Shown here: piece after piece, positions 49,764 to 57,817 of the stretch
Layout of the letters: the number at the start of each line of letters is the position of its first letter
Numbering within the stretch: position 1 is the stretch's first letter
Assembly (NCBI RefSeq): GCF_003050835.1
Contig: NZ_QAOJ01000005.1
Location: forward strand, 124,001-188,000
From: Pseudomonas sp. GV071
GTDB taxonomy: Bacteria > Pseudomonadota > Gammaproteobacteria > Pseudomonadales > Pseudomonadaceae
Direction: 5' to 3'
Length of the DNA stretch: 64,000 nucleotides
Position numbers and translations under genes: made by a program
The notes under the pieces: model-generated
The model's input: the letters and a program-made list of their open reading frames with translations, nothing else
Told to the model about the DNA's origin: nothing
The model's database searches: none

Positions 49764-50663
49764 TCAGATCTGAAACACGGGCACGGTGTGGCACCAACGG
49801 TCTTTGTACTCACGGTCGGCGCGGCCGAACGAGTAGCGCAGCGGCTTGCCCAGGGTGCGGGCGGCGGCCCAGGCGTCTTGGGTATTGATGAAGCTGAGCA
49901 CGCTGCCTGGGCTGAACTCGCGGTTCTGCGGGTCGACGCCACCGTTAATGTATTCCAGGCTCACCCACTCCGGGGCTTGGACCTGATAGAGCACTTGAAT
50001 CGCCACCGGCAGGTCGTTGAGGTAGATCAGCGAACCGGTCATGAACTCGCGCAGCAGCGTAAACACCTCGGCCAGGTGCGCCTTGCCAGTGGCCTCGAAG
50101 CCCCAGCGACGCTGGAACAGGTCGGCATAAATGCTTGCCTGCTCGGCCGGCGTCAGCTCGAGCATCGGCCGGATCACCCCACCCGCCTCTTCCAGCAAAC
50201 GCTGCTCGCGACGCTGGTTGTAGCGAAATTTCTTGGAGTAATCCTCTGGCGCACGAGCCAGGGCCAAGCCTTCGGGCTGGGCCTTGAGGCTGCTGATACG
50301 CCCGGCATTCAGTTCAGACACGTAGCGCATGCGCTGGCGCACCGGCACCTGCGCGCTGGGCGCCACGGGCAGAATGATTTCCGCGTTGCCCAAGTCGAAC
50401 AAACCACGTTTGCCCTGCGCCTTGAGCACGTCCTTCGACAGCGCCAGGTGGCGCCCCCAGCACGGCACGGCAGCGACCAGCTCGTCACCGGCGAACCAGC
50501 CGAGGTAGCGCACCGCAATGCCCGCCAGCCCGGCCAGGCGCTCAATCACCTGCGGGTGGGTGGCGACGCTGCCGCCCAAGCGCGCCCACGCCGACGCGTA
50601 GGCATCGGCGTCGATCGGGGTCCAGCCGCGTTCACGCCAGCCGCGCCATACCCGGCTGATCAT
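49764..50663 (-). CDS. Mig-14 family protein (GNAT-like)
   Basis: A 299-residue protein of the Mig-14 family, linked to resistance to cationic antimicrobial peptides in Salmonella and P. aeruginosa. Its C-terminal part (about 150-290) has the FemX/GNAT-like pattern seen in KFRYNQRREQRLLEEAGG and PVAIQVLYQVQAPEWVSLEY. No signal peptide. It overlaps msbA by 4 bases (ATGA), suggesting coupling to lipid A export. The exact reaction is unknown. Confidence 0.85.
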   Translation of the reverse strand: MISRVWRGWRERGWTPIDADAYASAWARLGGSVATHPQVIERLAGLAGIAVRYLGWFAGDELVAAVPCWGRHLALSKDVLKAQGKRGLFDLGNAEIILPVAPSAQVPVRQRMRYVSELNAGRISSLKAQPEGLALARAPEDYSKKFRYNQRREQRLLEEAGGVIRPMLELTPAEQASIYADLFQRRWGFEATGKAHLAEVFTLLREFMTGSLIYLNDLPVAIQVLYQVQAPEWVSLEYINGGVDPQNREFSPGSVLSFINTQDAWAAARTLGKPLRYSFGRADREYKDRWCHTVPVFQI

Positions 50664-52450
50664 GCCTGCAGCGGCTCCGCTTCGGCTTCATCGCCTTCCT
50701 TGAACTGCTTGGCGTGCAGGCGCGAGTAGTAGCCGTTGAGAGCCAGCAGTTCGTCGTGGCTGCCGCGCTCGACGATCTCGCCCTGGTCCATCACCAGAAT
50801 CAGATCGGCCTTCTCGATGGTGCTCAGGCGGTGGGCGATCACCAGGGTGGTCCGCCCTTGCATGACCTTGTCCAACGCGCCCTGGATATGCCGCTCGGAC
50901 TCGGTGTCCAGCGCCGAAGTGGCTTCGTCGAGAATCAGCACCGGGGCGTTTTTCAGCAGCGCACGGGCAATTGCCAGGCGCTGGCGCTGGCCGCCGGAGA
51001 GCAACACTCCGTTCTCGCCCACCAGGGTGTCGTAGCCCTGCGGCATCTTTTCGATGAACTCGGCGGCGTAGGCATCTTCCGCCGACTGACGCACCAGTTC
51101 GAACGGCGCACCGGCCAGGTCGCCATAAGCGATGTTGTTGGTCACGGTGTCGTTGAACAGGGTGACGTGCTGGGTCACCAGGGCGATGTGGCGGCGCAGG
51201 TTGGTCAGGGTGAAAGTTTCGATCTCCAGGCCATCGAGAAGAATCTCGCCCTGATCGTGGTGATAAAACCGCGGAATCAGGTTGGCCAGGGTCGACTTGC
51301 CACTGCCGGAGCGGCCAACCAGGGCCACCATCTGCCCGGGTTTGGCAACAAAGGAGATGTCCTTGAGCACAGCGCGCTCGGTACCCGGGTATTGGAAGTT
51401 GAGGTTACGCACTTCCAGGTGCCCGCTGGCCCGCTCGAGCTCGATGCTGCCGGCGTCGACTTCCGGCTCTTCGTCGAGCTGTTCGAAAATACTCTCGGCA
51501 CCGGCCAGACCTTTCTGAATGGTGGCGCTGACTTCGGACAATTGGCGAATCGGCTTGGGCAACAGACCGGCCGCGGTGATGTAGGCAATCAGCTCACCCG
51601 GCGAGGCGTCACCACGGAGGTAGAGCACCAGGTACATCAGCACGGCCATGCCGATGTAGATCACCAATTGCAGGCTCGGCGTGTAGATCGACTGGGTGCG
51701 GGTCATGCCCAGGCTGCGGTTCATGTTGTCTTCGCTGGCATCGCGAAAACGATTTTTCTCGTAGGTTTCGCCACCGAAGCTGCGCACTACGCGATAACCC
51801 TGAATCGTTTCCGAGGCGACGTGAGTGACATCGCCCATGGCCACTTGAATCTTCTTGCTCTGGCTGCGGAATTTCTTGCTCGCACTGGTCACCAGCACCG
51901 CGATGATGGGCAGAATCGCCAGCAGCACCATGGTCAATTTCCAGTTGCTGTACACCAGGTAGCCGAACAGGAACACCACGGTCAGGCCTTCACGGATCAC
52001 CACCTTGATGGCGTCGGTGGCGGCGCCGGTGACCATGGTCACGTTGTAGGTGATGCGCGAAATCAGGTGACCGGAGTTGTTGTTGTCGAAGTAGCGATTG
52101 GGCAGGGTCAGCAGGCTGTTGAACAGCGCCACGCGCAGGTCGTGCACCAGGCCGCGGGAGACCTTGGCCAGGTAGTAGTTGCCCAGAAATGAGCCTATGC
52201 CCTGGTAGACGGCAATGAGTACAATCAGAATCGGCACGCCGAGCACCAGCGAAATGCCAAGAAACTTGGCGTCTTTGGCTGGATCCAGAGCATCGAGAAA
52301 GTGTTTGAGCATGTCCGCCAACATCGGCTGGCTGGACGCGAAGATCACGAAGCCGAAAATACTGATGGCAAAAGCGCCCCAGTACGGCAACACATACTTG
52401 AGCAGTCGCACGTAGATTTTCAGACTGGATTGCTCACTGGTTTTGGCCAT
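50660..52450 (-). CDS. msbA: Lipid A export ATP-binding/permease protein MsbA
   Basis: Flips lipid A-core across the inner membrane. The 596-residue half-transporter has six membrane helices (about 20-320) and an ABC domain with Walker A GRSGSGKST at 379-387, signature LSGGQRQRLAIARALL and Walker B LILDEATSALD. Its 3' end overlaps the mig-14 start. The kinase-like gene is divergent from it with a short gap. Confidence 0.97.
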   Translation of the reverse strand: MAKTSEQSSLKIYVRLLKYVLPYWGAFAISIFGFVIFASSQPMLADMLKHFLDALDPAKDAKFLGISLVLGVPILIVLIAVYQGIGSFLGNYYLAKVSRGLVHDLRVALFNSLLTLPNRYFDNNNSGHLISRITYNVTMVTGAATDAIKVVIREGLTVVFLFGYLVYSNWKLTMVLLAILPIIAVLVTSASKKFRSQSKKIQVAMGDVTHVASETIQGYRVVRSFGGETYEKNRFRDASEDNMNRSLGMTRTQSIYTPSLQLVIYIGMAVLMYLVLYLRGDASPGELIAYITAAGLLPKPIRQLSEVSATIQKGLAGAESIFEQLDEEPEVDAGSIELERASGHLEVRNLNFQYPGTERAVLKDISFVAKPGQMVALVGRSGSGKSTLANLIPRFYHHDQGEILLDGLEIETFTLTNLRRHIALVTQHVTLFNDTVTNNIAYGDLAGAPFELVRQSAEDAYAAEFIEKMPQGYDTLVGENGVLLSGGQRQRLAIARALLKNAPVLILDEATSALDTESERHIQGALDKVMQGRTTLVIAHRLSTIEKADLILVMDQGEIVERGSHDELLALNGYYSRLHAKQFKEGDEAEAEPLQA

Positions 52451-52485
52451 TCGGCACGCCTCATACGACTGGCTTGAGAGAAAAG

Positions 52486-53100
52486 ATGCGGATTGTAGCA
52501 GCGAACGAATTACAAGATTGGCTCAGCCATGGCGAGCTTCTGGAAAAAGACAGTTTTGGTCCCAAGGTGGTGCGCCTGGCCGATGGCCGCTTGCTGAAGA
52601 TCATGCGCAGTCGCCGCACCCCGTTCCTGGCCCGGCTGCTGCCGTCGGCACAGCGATTCAGCCGCAATGCGCAACGCTTGCAACAGGCCGGCATCGCCAC
52701 GCCGTTGATTGAGGAGTGCGTGTGGATCGACCGGGAAAATGCAGTTAGCGCCTGCCTGTATCAGCCACTGCCAGGCGAGCCGCTGGACGGCATATTTCGC
52801 AACGACAAGACACGTTTTCTGACGCTGCTGCCGCAGTTGGCCGCCTATATCTACCGGTTACACCAGCACGGCCTCTATTTCCGCTCGCTGCATTTGGGCA
52901 ACATTCTGCTGACGGCTGACGGCGGTTTCGGCCTGATCGATTTCCTCGACATGCGCTTCAAGCGCGGCCCCTTGGGCAAACGCCTGGTGCGGCGCAACTT
53001 CGAACACCTGCGCGGCTATCTGCAGCGGCGCAAGGTCGACGGGTTTCCGTGGGAGGAGTTGCTGGCCGCTTATGCCCTGGCGAGCAAAGCGTCCAGTTGA
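52486..53100 (+). CDS. LPS-kinase-like protein with degenerate catalytic loop
   Basis: A 204-residue protein of the kinase-like family next to msbA in pseudomonads. N-terminal part has VVRLADGRLLKIMRSRR, a plausible Lys for nucleotide contact. Around residues 136-160 it has LYFRSLHLGNILLTADGG and LIDFLDMRF. Thus the Asn and DFx Asp equivalents are present, but the usual HGD catalytic Asp is replaced (YFRSLHLGN). It may phosphorylate core sugar by a variant mechanism or be a pseudokinase. The ATG at 52486 is preferred. It overlaps the convergent gene by 31 bases. Confidence 0.72.
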   Translation: MRIVAANELQDWLSHGELLEKDSFGPKVVRLADGRLLKIMRSRRTPFLARLLPSAQRFSRNAQRLQQAGIATPLIEECVWIDRENAVSACLYQPLPGEPLDGIFRNDKTRFLTLLPQLAAYIYRLHQHGLYFRSLHLGNILLTADGGFGLIDFLDMRFKRGPLGKRLVRRNFEHLRGYLQRRKVDGFPWEELLAAYALASKASS

Positions 53101-53897
53101 CCAAGCTCCAGCTTCGGCACCAGGCGGTCGGGCAGGCGACTGTCGGCAGACAGGTTGTAGACCTGAAACTCCGGCTTGATCACCCGTTCGGCCAATAGCT
53201 GGAAGCTCGGCAGAATGTAGTCTTTGAAATCGCAGTCCAGGCGGCTGGACACTGCCGCGGCACCGTCTTCATAAAAACGGCCGACACCGGAACGTAAATC
53301 CAACCCGACCAGAAAAACCTGATTAAAACCCAGGTGACAGGCCAGCTGAATGGCTGCATAGGGAATGGTGCGACCGTTGAAATAGCCTTTTTTCAAATTG
53401 CGGCTGAAACCAATGCGGTTAGGTTTCTGACGCAGCCATGAATAGTTGCATTCGAAATCACTGTCATCGCGCACGGCACGGGAAAATTGCCGCGGGCTAA
53501 GCCGGCGATGCGCCTCATCACTGCGCCCGGCGCGTTCGAAACAAAACACCGAGCGCCCTTTCAACGCATCCGGCACCGCCTCCAACAAGGTATCGATCAC
53601 CCGTGGCGACAGCACCAGATGGCGAGCGTGCTCCACCGCTTGCAACATCAAGGGCAGACGACTGCGAACAAAGCCGCTGTCGTCGCACAGGTAATACTCC
53701 GGAACCATCCCTAGGGAAGTGAAACGGCAGATCGAACCGTTGAGCGCCATCATCGGGTATTGCCCGTACTGCTCAAGCGGGAAATTTTTGGTAGAAGGCC
53801 CGGAGGCCACGATAAACACAGGCCCAGTGCGGCTATTACGACACGCATCGAAGCACTCCAATGGCATCGTTTTATTAGAAATATGAAACTCGCCCAT
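53070..53897 (-). CDS. LPS biosynthesis protein with GPS motif (sialyltransferase/MAF-like fold)
   Basis: A 275-residue cytoplasmic protein. VFIVASGPSTKNFPLEQY near the N-terminus is the nucleotide-binding GPS pattern shared by GT42 sialyltransferases and DUF115/MAF glycosyltransferases. Later, VFLVGLDLRSGVGRFYEDG resembles the second motif. A core-sugar transfer or modification is plausible from context only. I use the ATG at 53897, where AGGGG lies upstream, rather than 53945, where none is seen. Ends inside the convergent kinase-like gene. Confidence 0.6.
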   Translation of the reverse strand: MGEFHISNKTMPLECFDACRNSRTGPVFIVASGPSTKNFPLEQYGQYPMMALNGSICRFTSLGMVPEYYLCDDSGFVRSRLPLMLQAVEHARHLVLSPRVIDTLLEAVPDALKGRSVFCFERAGRSDEAHRRLSPRQFSRAVRDDSDFECNYSWLRQKPNRIGFSRNLKKGYFNGRTIPYAAIQLACHLGFNQVFLVGLDLRSGVGRFYEDGAAAVSSRLDCDFKDYILPSFQLLAERVIKPEFQVYNLSADSRLPDRLVPKLELGQLDALLARA

Positions 53898-54156
53898 CCA
53901 AGGCGCCCCTCTTCGTTGATGCACCGAACACCGATGCATGCCCATTATTTTCGAGAAAAGTTACAGCGCGGGGTTCAGATTGTTTTTTCTGTGCTGACGA
54001 GGCGGCTGATCAACAATTTGGTCGGCCTCTGTTCGTGGTCGCCGATAGTGAGGACTATGCAGCACGACGCTTGAGCGTATGTTTTAGCTCACATCATAGC
54101 CATGTGCAGAACGCGCAGCGGCAAGCACTATCAGCCGGCCTGAACCGGCTTAAGCA
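53898..54156. other. 259-base intergenic gap before the waaL end
   Basis: No convincing ORF. A short stem AGCCGG-CCTGAA-CCGGCT (about 54130-54147) near the waaL stop may act as a weak terminator. The gap has more A and T than most of the window. Confidence 0.4.
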
Positions 54157-55356
54157 CTAAGCTCGCGGTTGGTCTTCGAGACTGGGCCGCGTCGTAAAAT
54201 ACAACAAAAACAAGGGAAGCCAGAACGCTGTCCATTCGACCGATGGTTTGATGATCAGCGCACGACCATTGGTCGACAGGCACATCACGCCGTAAATGAG
54301 CCAAAGCAGGAAAAAGTAACCCGCTGGCCGGCGGAACGAATGACGAACCAGCAATAAGGCCATGCTAATAAACAGCAAACCACCTAGCAGGCCACCCGTG
54401 CGAAACGCCTCGAACAAAGAAGAGTGCGAATGAGTCACTACCATTCCGTTAGAAATGGCAATTTCGGCATCATTGCCAAGACCACGGCCAATCAGCCAGT
54501 GACTTTTAAATTGCTGTAGCACTTCAGTCCAGATAACGCCGCGATAGTTGGGTGAAGCTACACGTTCCGCCACCACTGCATCCAGATTCGAAAGCGCCGC
54601 CACTACCGCAATCAAAACAACTCCCAGCGACAGCACAATCAAATCAATCTTGCTTCGCCTAAACGATATGATCAGCAGCACGATGACGGCCAATGCCAAC
54701 AAAGGACCTCTGCTTTTCGTCACGAACATAAGGGTGACAGCTAGCGCAAATAGAACCATTAAACCCAACTGCAGCGGCCACTTTTTATTCGGAAGTAACC
54801 ACCACGCTGCAATGGCCATGATCCCAAATATCACGGCCGAATTAATTGGGTTACCCGGCCCCCACCCAGCCATTTGATTCAGCGAGTAGCGACCGGTAAC
54901 AAACGCCGAGACCGGTACATCACCCAGCAACATAGCCAGCAAGTATGCGCACGCTGCGACACCACCGACCAAGACGATGTACGTGGCAATAAACTGTGAA
55001 CTGAAGCGGCTCGTTACACCTTCAATCCCTAACATCAAGCAATAAATATAAAGACAGTACTTGGCCGCATCCTTAAGCGAACCGTCCCCTCCTGACCACA
55101 AGGTACTCAGTGAGAAGTACCCGAAAAAGACCATGAGAGTCGTTAGCGCCAAAGCGTCTTTACGGAACAACACAGTCGAGCGAACCAGCAACAAAAGGGC
55201 CGGCAAAGCCACCAACAAGTAGAAAAACGTTTTTTGCTGACTACCTTCAAAAAAGAAAATGGAGCCTAGGTAAAGTAAAAAACCCACTGCGATCCATTTA
55301 TGTGCCGCTTCTTGCAAAGTCAGACCGCGCAATCGAAAAGCCTCAATCAATCCCAT
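54157..55356 (-). CDS. waaL: O-antigen ligase WaaL
   Basis: Transfers O-antigen from undecaprenyl pyrophosphate to lipid A-core in the periplasm. The 399-residue protein has about 12 hydrophobic segments and the large periplasmic loop (about 270-330) with WTEVLQQFKSHWLIGRGLGN and HSHSSLFEAFRTGG, the conserved Arg/His pattern of O-antigen ligases. Its codon use is visibly more AT-rich than that of neighbours, common for these genes and often a sign of exchange. AGGTG lies before the ATG. Confidence 0.87.
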   Translation of the reverse strand: MGLIEAFRLRGLTLQEAAHKWIAVGFLLYLGSIFFFEGSQQKTFFYLLVALPALLLLVRSTVLFRKDALALTTLMVFFGYFSLSTLWSGGDGSLKDAAKYCLYIYCLMLGIEGVTSRFSSQFIATYIVLVGGVAACAYLLAMLLGDVPVSAFVTGRYSLNQMAGWGPGNPINSAVIFGIMAIAAWWLLPNKKWPLQLGLMVLFALAVTLMFVTKSRGPLLALAVIVLLIISFRRSKIDLIVLSLGVVLIAVVAALSNLDAVVAERVASPNYRGVIWTEVLQQFKSHWLIGRGLGNDAEIAISNGMVVTHSHSSLFEAFRTGGLLGGLLFISMALLLVRHSFRRPAGYFFLLWLIYGVMCLSTNGRALIIKPSVEWTAFWLPLFLLYFTTRPSLEDQPRA

Positions 55357-55428
55357 AAAAACACCTATCTCAAATTTTCGATTGCACCTAACAGGTACGG
55401 TTACAACAACTCTGTTCGACTACCCGCT

Positions 55429-56691
55429 TCAGCAAGTACCCGCCATGGCTATGCCCTCGATTTCAGCCGGTAACGATGCCCCTTCCACCAGGGCATTGAT
55501 GACGGCGACTGTTCGCTCCAACCCCAGGAAACCACCTGCGAGGTGGAATACAGCAAAGTTGTTCGATTGCTCAACATGATCGGGGTAATGCGCTTCGATC
55601 TCGGCAATACGCTGATCCAGCTCCGCAGCAGTCTTTAGTGCAGGCCCGAAAAAACGCTCCTGCTCGAAGATGTCGCTGAAGCCGCCGGTATTGATATGAA
55701 CCACCGGCCGCCTGGCCAATGCCGCCTCAATTACCGCATTGGAAACCAGGCTAATGACGATGGAGGCACTCGCGAGCGCCGATTCCAGCGAAGTAGACGC
55801 AGGCAGCACCTCTATATTGCCAAGCTTCGACGCCGCCTCTTGCCAGAGCGCCATCTTGCTGCGCGGGTGCCCTTTGATCAGAACTCGCTGCTGAGGATGG
55901 CCAGCCGCCCAGTCCCGGATCAGTTGATAGCTTTGTTGATAGCCGGGCTCTTTTTCCTTATCCGGCCCGACACCCAGCACCAGCAGTGTTTTCAACGACG
56001 GCGCTGCCGGGGGCAAATCGAACGTAGGACTGATCATGTGCGACCCAGTCAGAAGCGCTGTGGTAGTGCCAAACCGCAAGGCACGACGCTGTAGCGCCTC
56101 TTCAGAGCTTTTGCCGAACAACAAGTAGTAGTCGTAGTCGATCATGCCCAGACGACGGGAGGCTTCTACCGTAGTGGCGTGGGCTAGATGCACGAGCGGC
56201 CGCTGACGCTGGTTGAGAGACAGCCGCAGAAACGGCGAATAAAGACTGCCATTTCGATCATTGAGCAAAACGCGAGGTTGGTAATGCGCCACCAGCCACT
56301 CGGCATGGGCTGCAATGCCGAAATAACGGGTAGGGACAGAATACGGCGGCGCCATCAGCTCGCGCTTGCTCAGCGTTGCGCCGGGCTCCTGCAACGACGT
56401 TTCCACTAGGTCATGACCGCTCTGACGCAGCGCTTCGATAAGCATTTTCTTGCGTTGAAAAGCGATGACCTTGGGGGCTGACTGCAGCAGCAGAACATCG
56501 CAAGGCCTGCCGGACCCGCGCTCAGCCAGGCGACGCTTGGCACGCACACCAAACCACCAATCAGCCAGCGCCTCGCGGGCAAACCGCACCGCACTGCCCA
56601 CCACCCCGTGGCGTTCGCGCAGCAACAGCCAGCGGTACTGGTCCAGCGCGCGGGCTTTCGTTGCCCAGGGGTTCACCGTGTTATCAAGCAT
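55429..56691 (-). CDS. Putative GT-B glycosyltransferase or capsule/LPS core protein
   Basis: A 420-residue cytoplasmic protein. The second half has a GT-B-like nucleotide-sugar region: LKTLLVLGVGPDKEKEPGY, RVLIKGHPRSKMALW and SIVISLVSNAVIEAALARRPVVHINTGG, resembling CDP-glycerol/LPS glycosyltransferases. I do not recognise the exact family. ATG at 56691 (after a GTG one codon earlier) overlaps the preceding gene by 8 bases, so it is in the same operon. Confidence 0.6.
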   Translation of the reverse strand: MLDNTVNPWATKARALDQYRWLLLRERHGVVGSAVRFAREALADWWFGVRAKRRLAERGSGRPCDVLLLQSAPKVIAFQRKKMLIEALRQSGHDLVETSLQEPGATLSKRELMAPPYSVPTRYFGIAAHAEWLVAHYQPRVLLNDRNGSLYSPFLRLSLNQRQRPLVHLAHATTVEASRRLGMIDYDYYLLFGKSSEEALQRRALRFGTTTALLTGSHMISPTFDLPPAAPSLKTLLVLGVGPDKEKEPGYQQSYQLIRDWAAGHPQQRVLIKGHPRSKMALWQEAASKLGNIEVLPASTSLESALASASIVISLVSNAVIEAALARRPVVHINTGGFSDIFEQERFFGPALKTAAELDQRIAEIEAHYPDHVEQSNNFAVFHLAGGFLGLERTVAVINALVEGASLPAEIEGIAMAGTC

Positions 56692-57817
56692 CACGCGACT
56701 CTCGTGACAGGTGTGATAGCGCAGGCAGCGCCCAGAAACACCGACGCACCGCGTCGTCCGAAAAAGACTGCTGCAGGCGCTCTAGCATCAATTGCGCAAT
56801 GGCCTGCTGAGCATTGGCTTTGGCTTGCACAATGAGTGCCTGCGCTAGCGCCTGAGCATCCCCCAGCGCAAATAACTGCCCGACACCTTCAATCACTTCC
56901 TGCCCGCCTCCACAGGCCGTGCCAATCAGCGGTACGCCGGCGGCCATGGCCTCCAGCAGCACCATGCCGAATGGCTCGTGATCGGAGGACAGCGCAAACA
57001 CATCGAAGGCTTTGAAGTAGCGGCGCCCCGCTGGGACCTGGCCAAGGAAATACACCGAATCACCGACACCGAGTTCAGCCGCAAGCGATTTAAGCGAGCC
57101 CTCCAGCTTGCCGCTGCCCATGATGGTCAGCAGGCTGCCGACCGGCAGATGGGGAAGCGCCTGAGCAAAACCACGAATCAACGTCGCCTGATCTTTGTCC
57201 GGATGCAGGCGACCGACATTGCCAACCAACCAGGCATCTGCCGGCAGGCCGAGACACTCACGCGCTTCGATGCGCGACAGCTGCTCAGCTTGTATTGCGG
57301 CAATATCGATGCGGTTGTACAGGGTTTCGATGCGTTCCTGGGGCCAGTTCGGCAAGCTGGTGCGCATGTCGTCGCGCACGGCGTTGGAAACACCGAGCAG
57401 CATCAGACGCGATTTGAAGGCGTTGGCAAATAGCCGGCGAGTACCACGGCGGTAATCACCAAACGCATGGTGCACGCCAATCACCGGCAGTCGGCTACCG
57501 AGTAACGCCACGTACACCGGCTTGAAGCGGTGCGCGATGCAAAAGGCAAACGCGCGCTGGCGGGTGAGGCGCCGGATATCGCGGATCGCCGCCAGCTTCA
57601 GGCCGCGCACGTCGGCGCTGTGGTATCCGAGAAAAATCACTTCGTCGGAGCCCGAGCCCGCTTCCACGGCGGCGCTCGGCTCACCGGTCAGGTAGACCGT
57701 GGTGACCTTGTACGGCGTGCCGTCGAACAGGCTGGCGTACTGACGGGCGCAGTCGAGAAACGGCCCGTCATAGCTGTGGCAGAACTGCAGAACACGCAGT
57801 TCAGTTGAGTGCGTCAT
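56684..57817 (-). CDS. Glycosyltransferase family 4 (WapH-like)
   Basis: A 377-residue GT-B enzyme of LPS core synthesis. The acceptor-side N-domain (1-170) leads to the donor-site half with NVGRLHPDKDQATLIRGFA, VYFLGQVPAG and the E-x7-E motif in DHEPFGMVLLEAMAAGVPLIGT (split here: DHEPFGMVLLEAM, AAGVPLIGT). The position before a carbamoyltransferase gene matches wapH-wapO of PAO1 (recalled). Overlaps the carbamoyltransferase by 17 bases. Confidence 0.85.
   Translation of the reverse strand: MTHSTELRVLQFCHSYDGPFLDCARQYASLFDGTPYKVTTVYLTGEPSAAVEAGSGSDEVIFLGYHSADVRGLKLAAIRDIRRLTRQRAFAFCIAHRFKPVYVALLGSRLPVIGVHHAFGDYRRGTRRLFANAFKSRLMLLGVSNAVRDDMRTSLPNWPQERIETLYNRIDIAAIQAEQLSRIEARECLGLPADAWLVGNVGRLHPDKDQATLIRGFAQALPHLPVGSLLTIMGSGKLEGSLKSLAAELGVGDSVYFLGQVPAGRRYFKAFDVFALSSDHEPFGMVLLEAMAAGVPLIGTACGGGQEVIEGVGQLFALGDAQALAQALIVQAKANAQQAIAQLMLERLQQSFSDDAVRRCFWALPALSHLSRESRDA

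Noticed and set aside
53760..54074. A 104-codon plus-strand ORF across the GPS-motif gene start
   Set aside because: Mostly antisense to a supported gene, His/Arg-rich, no recognisable motif.
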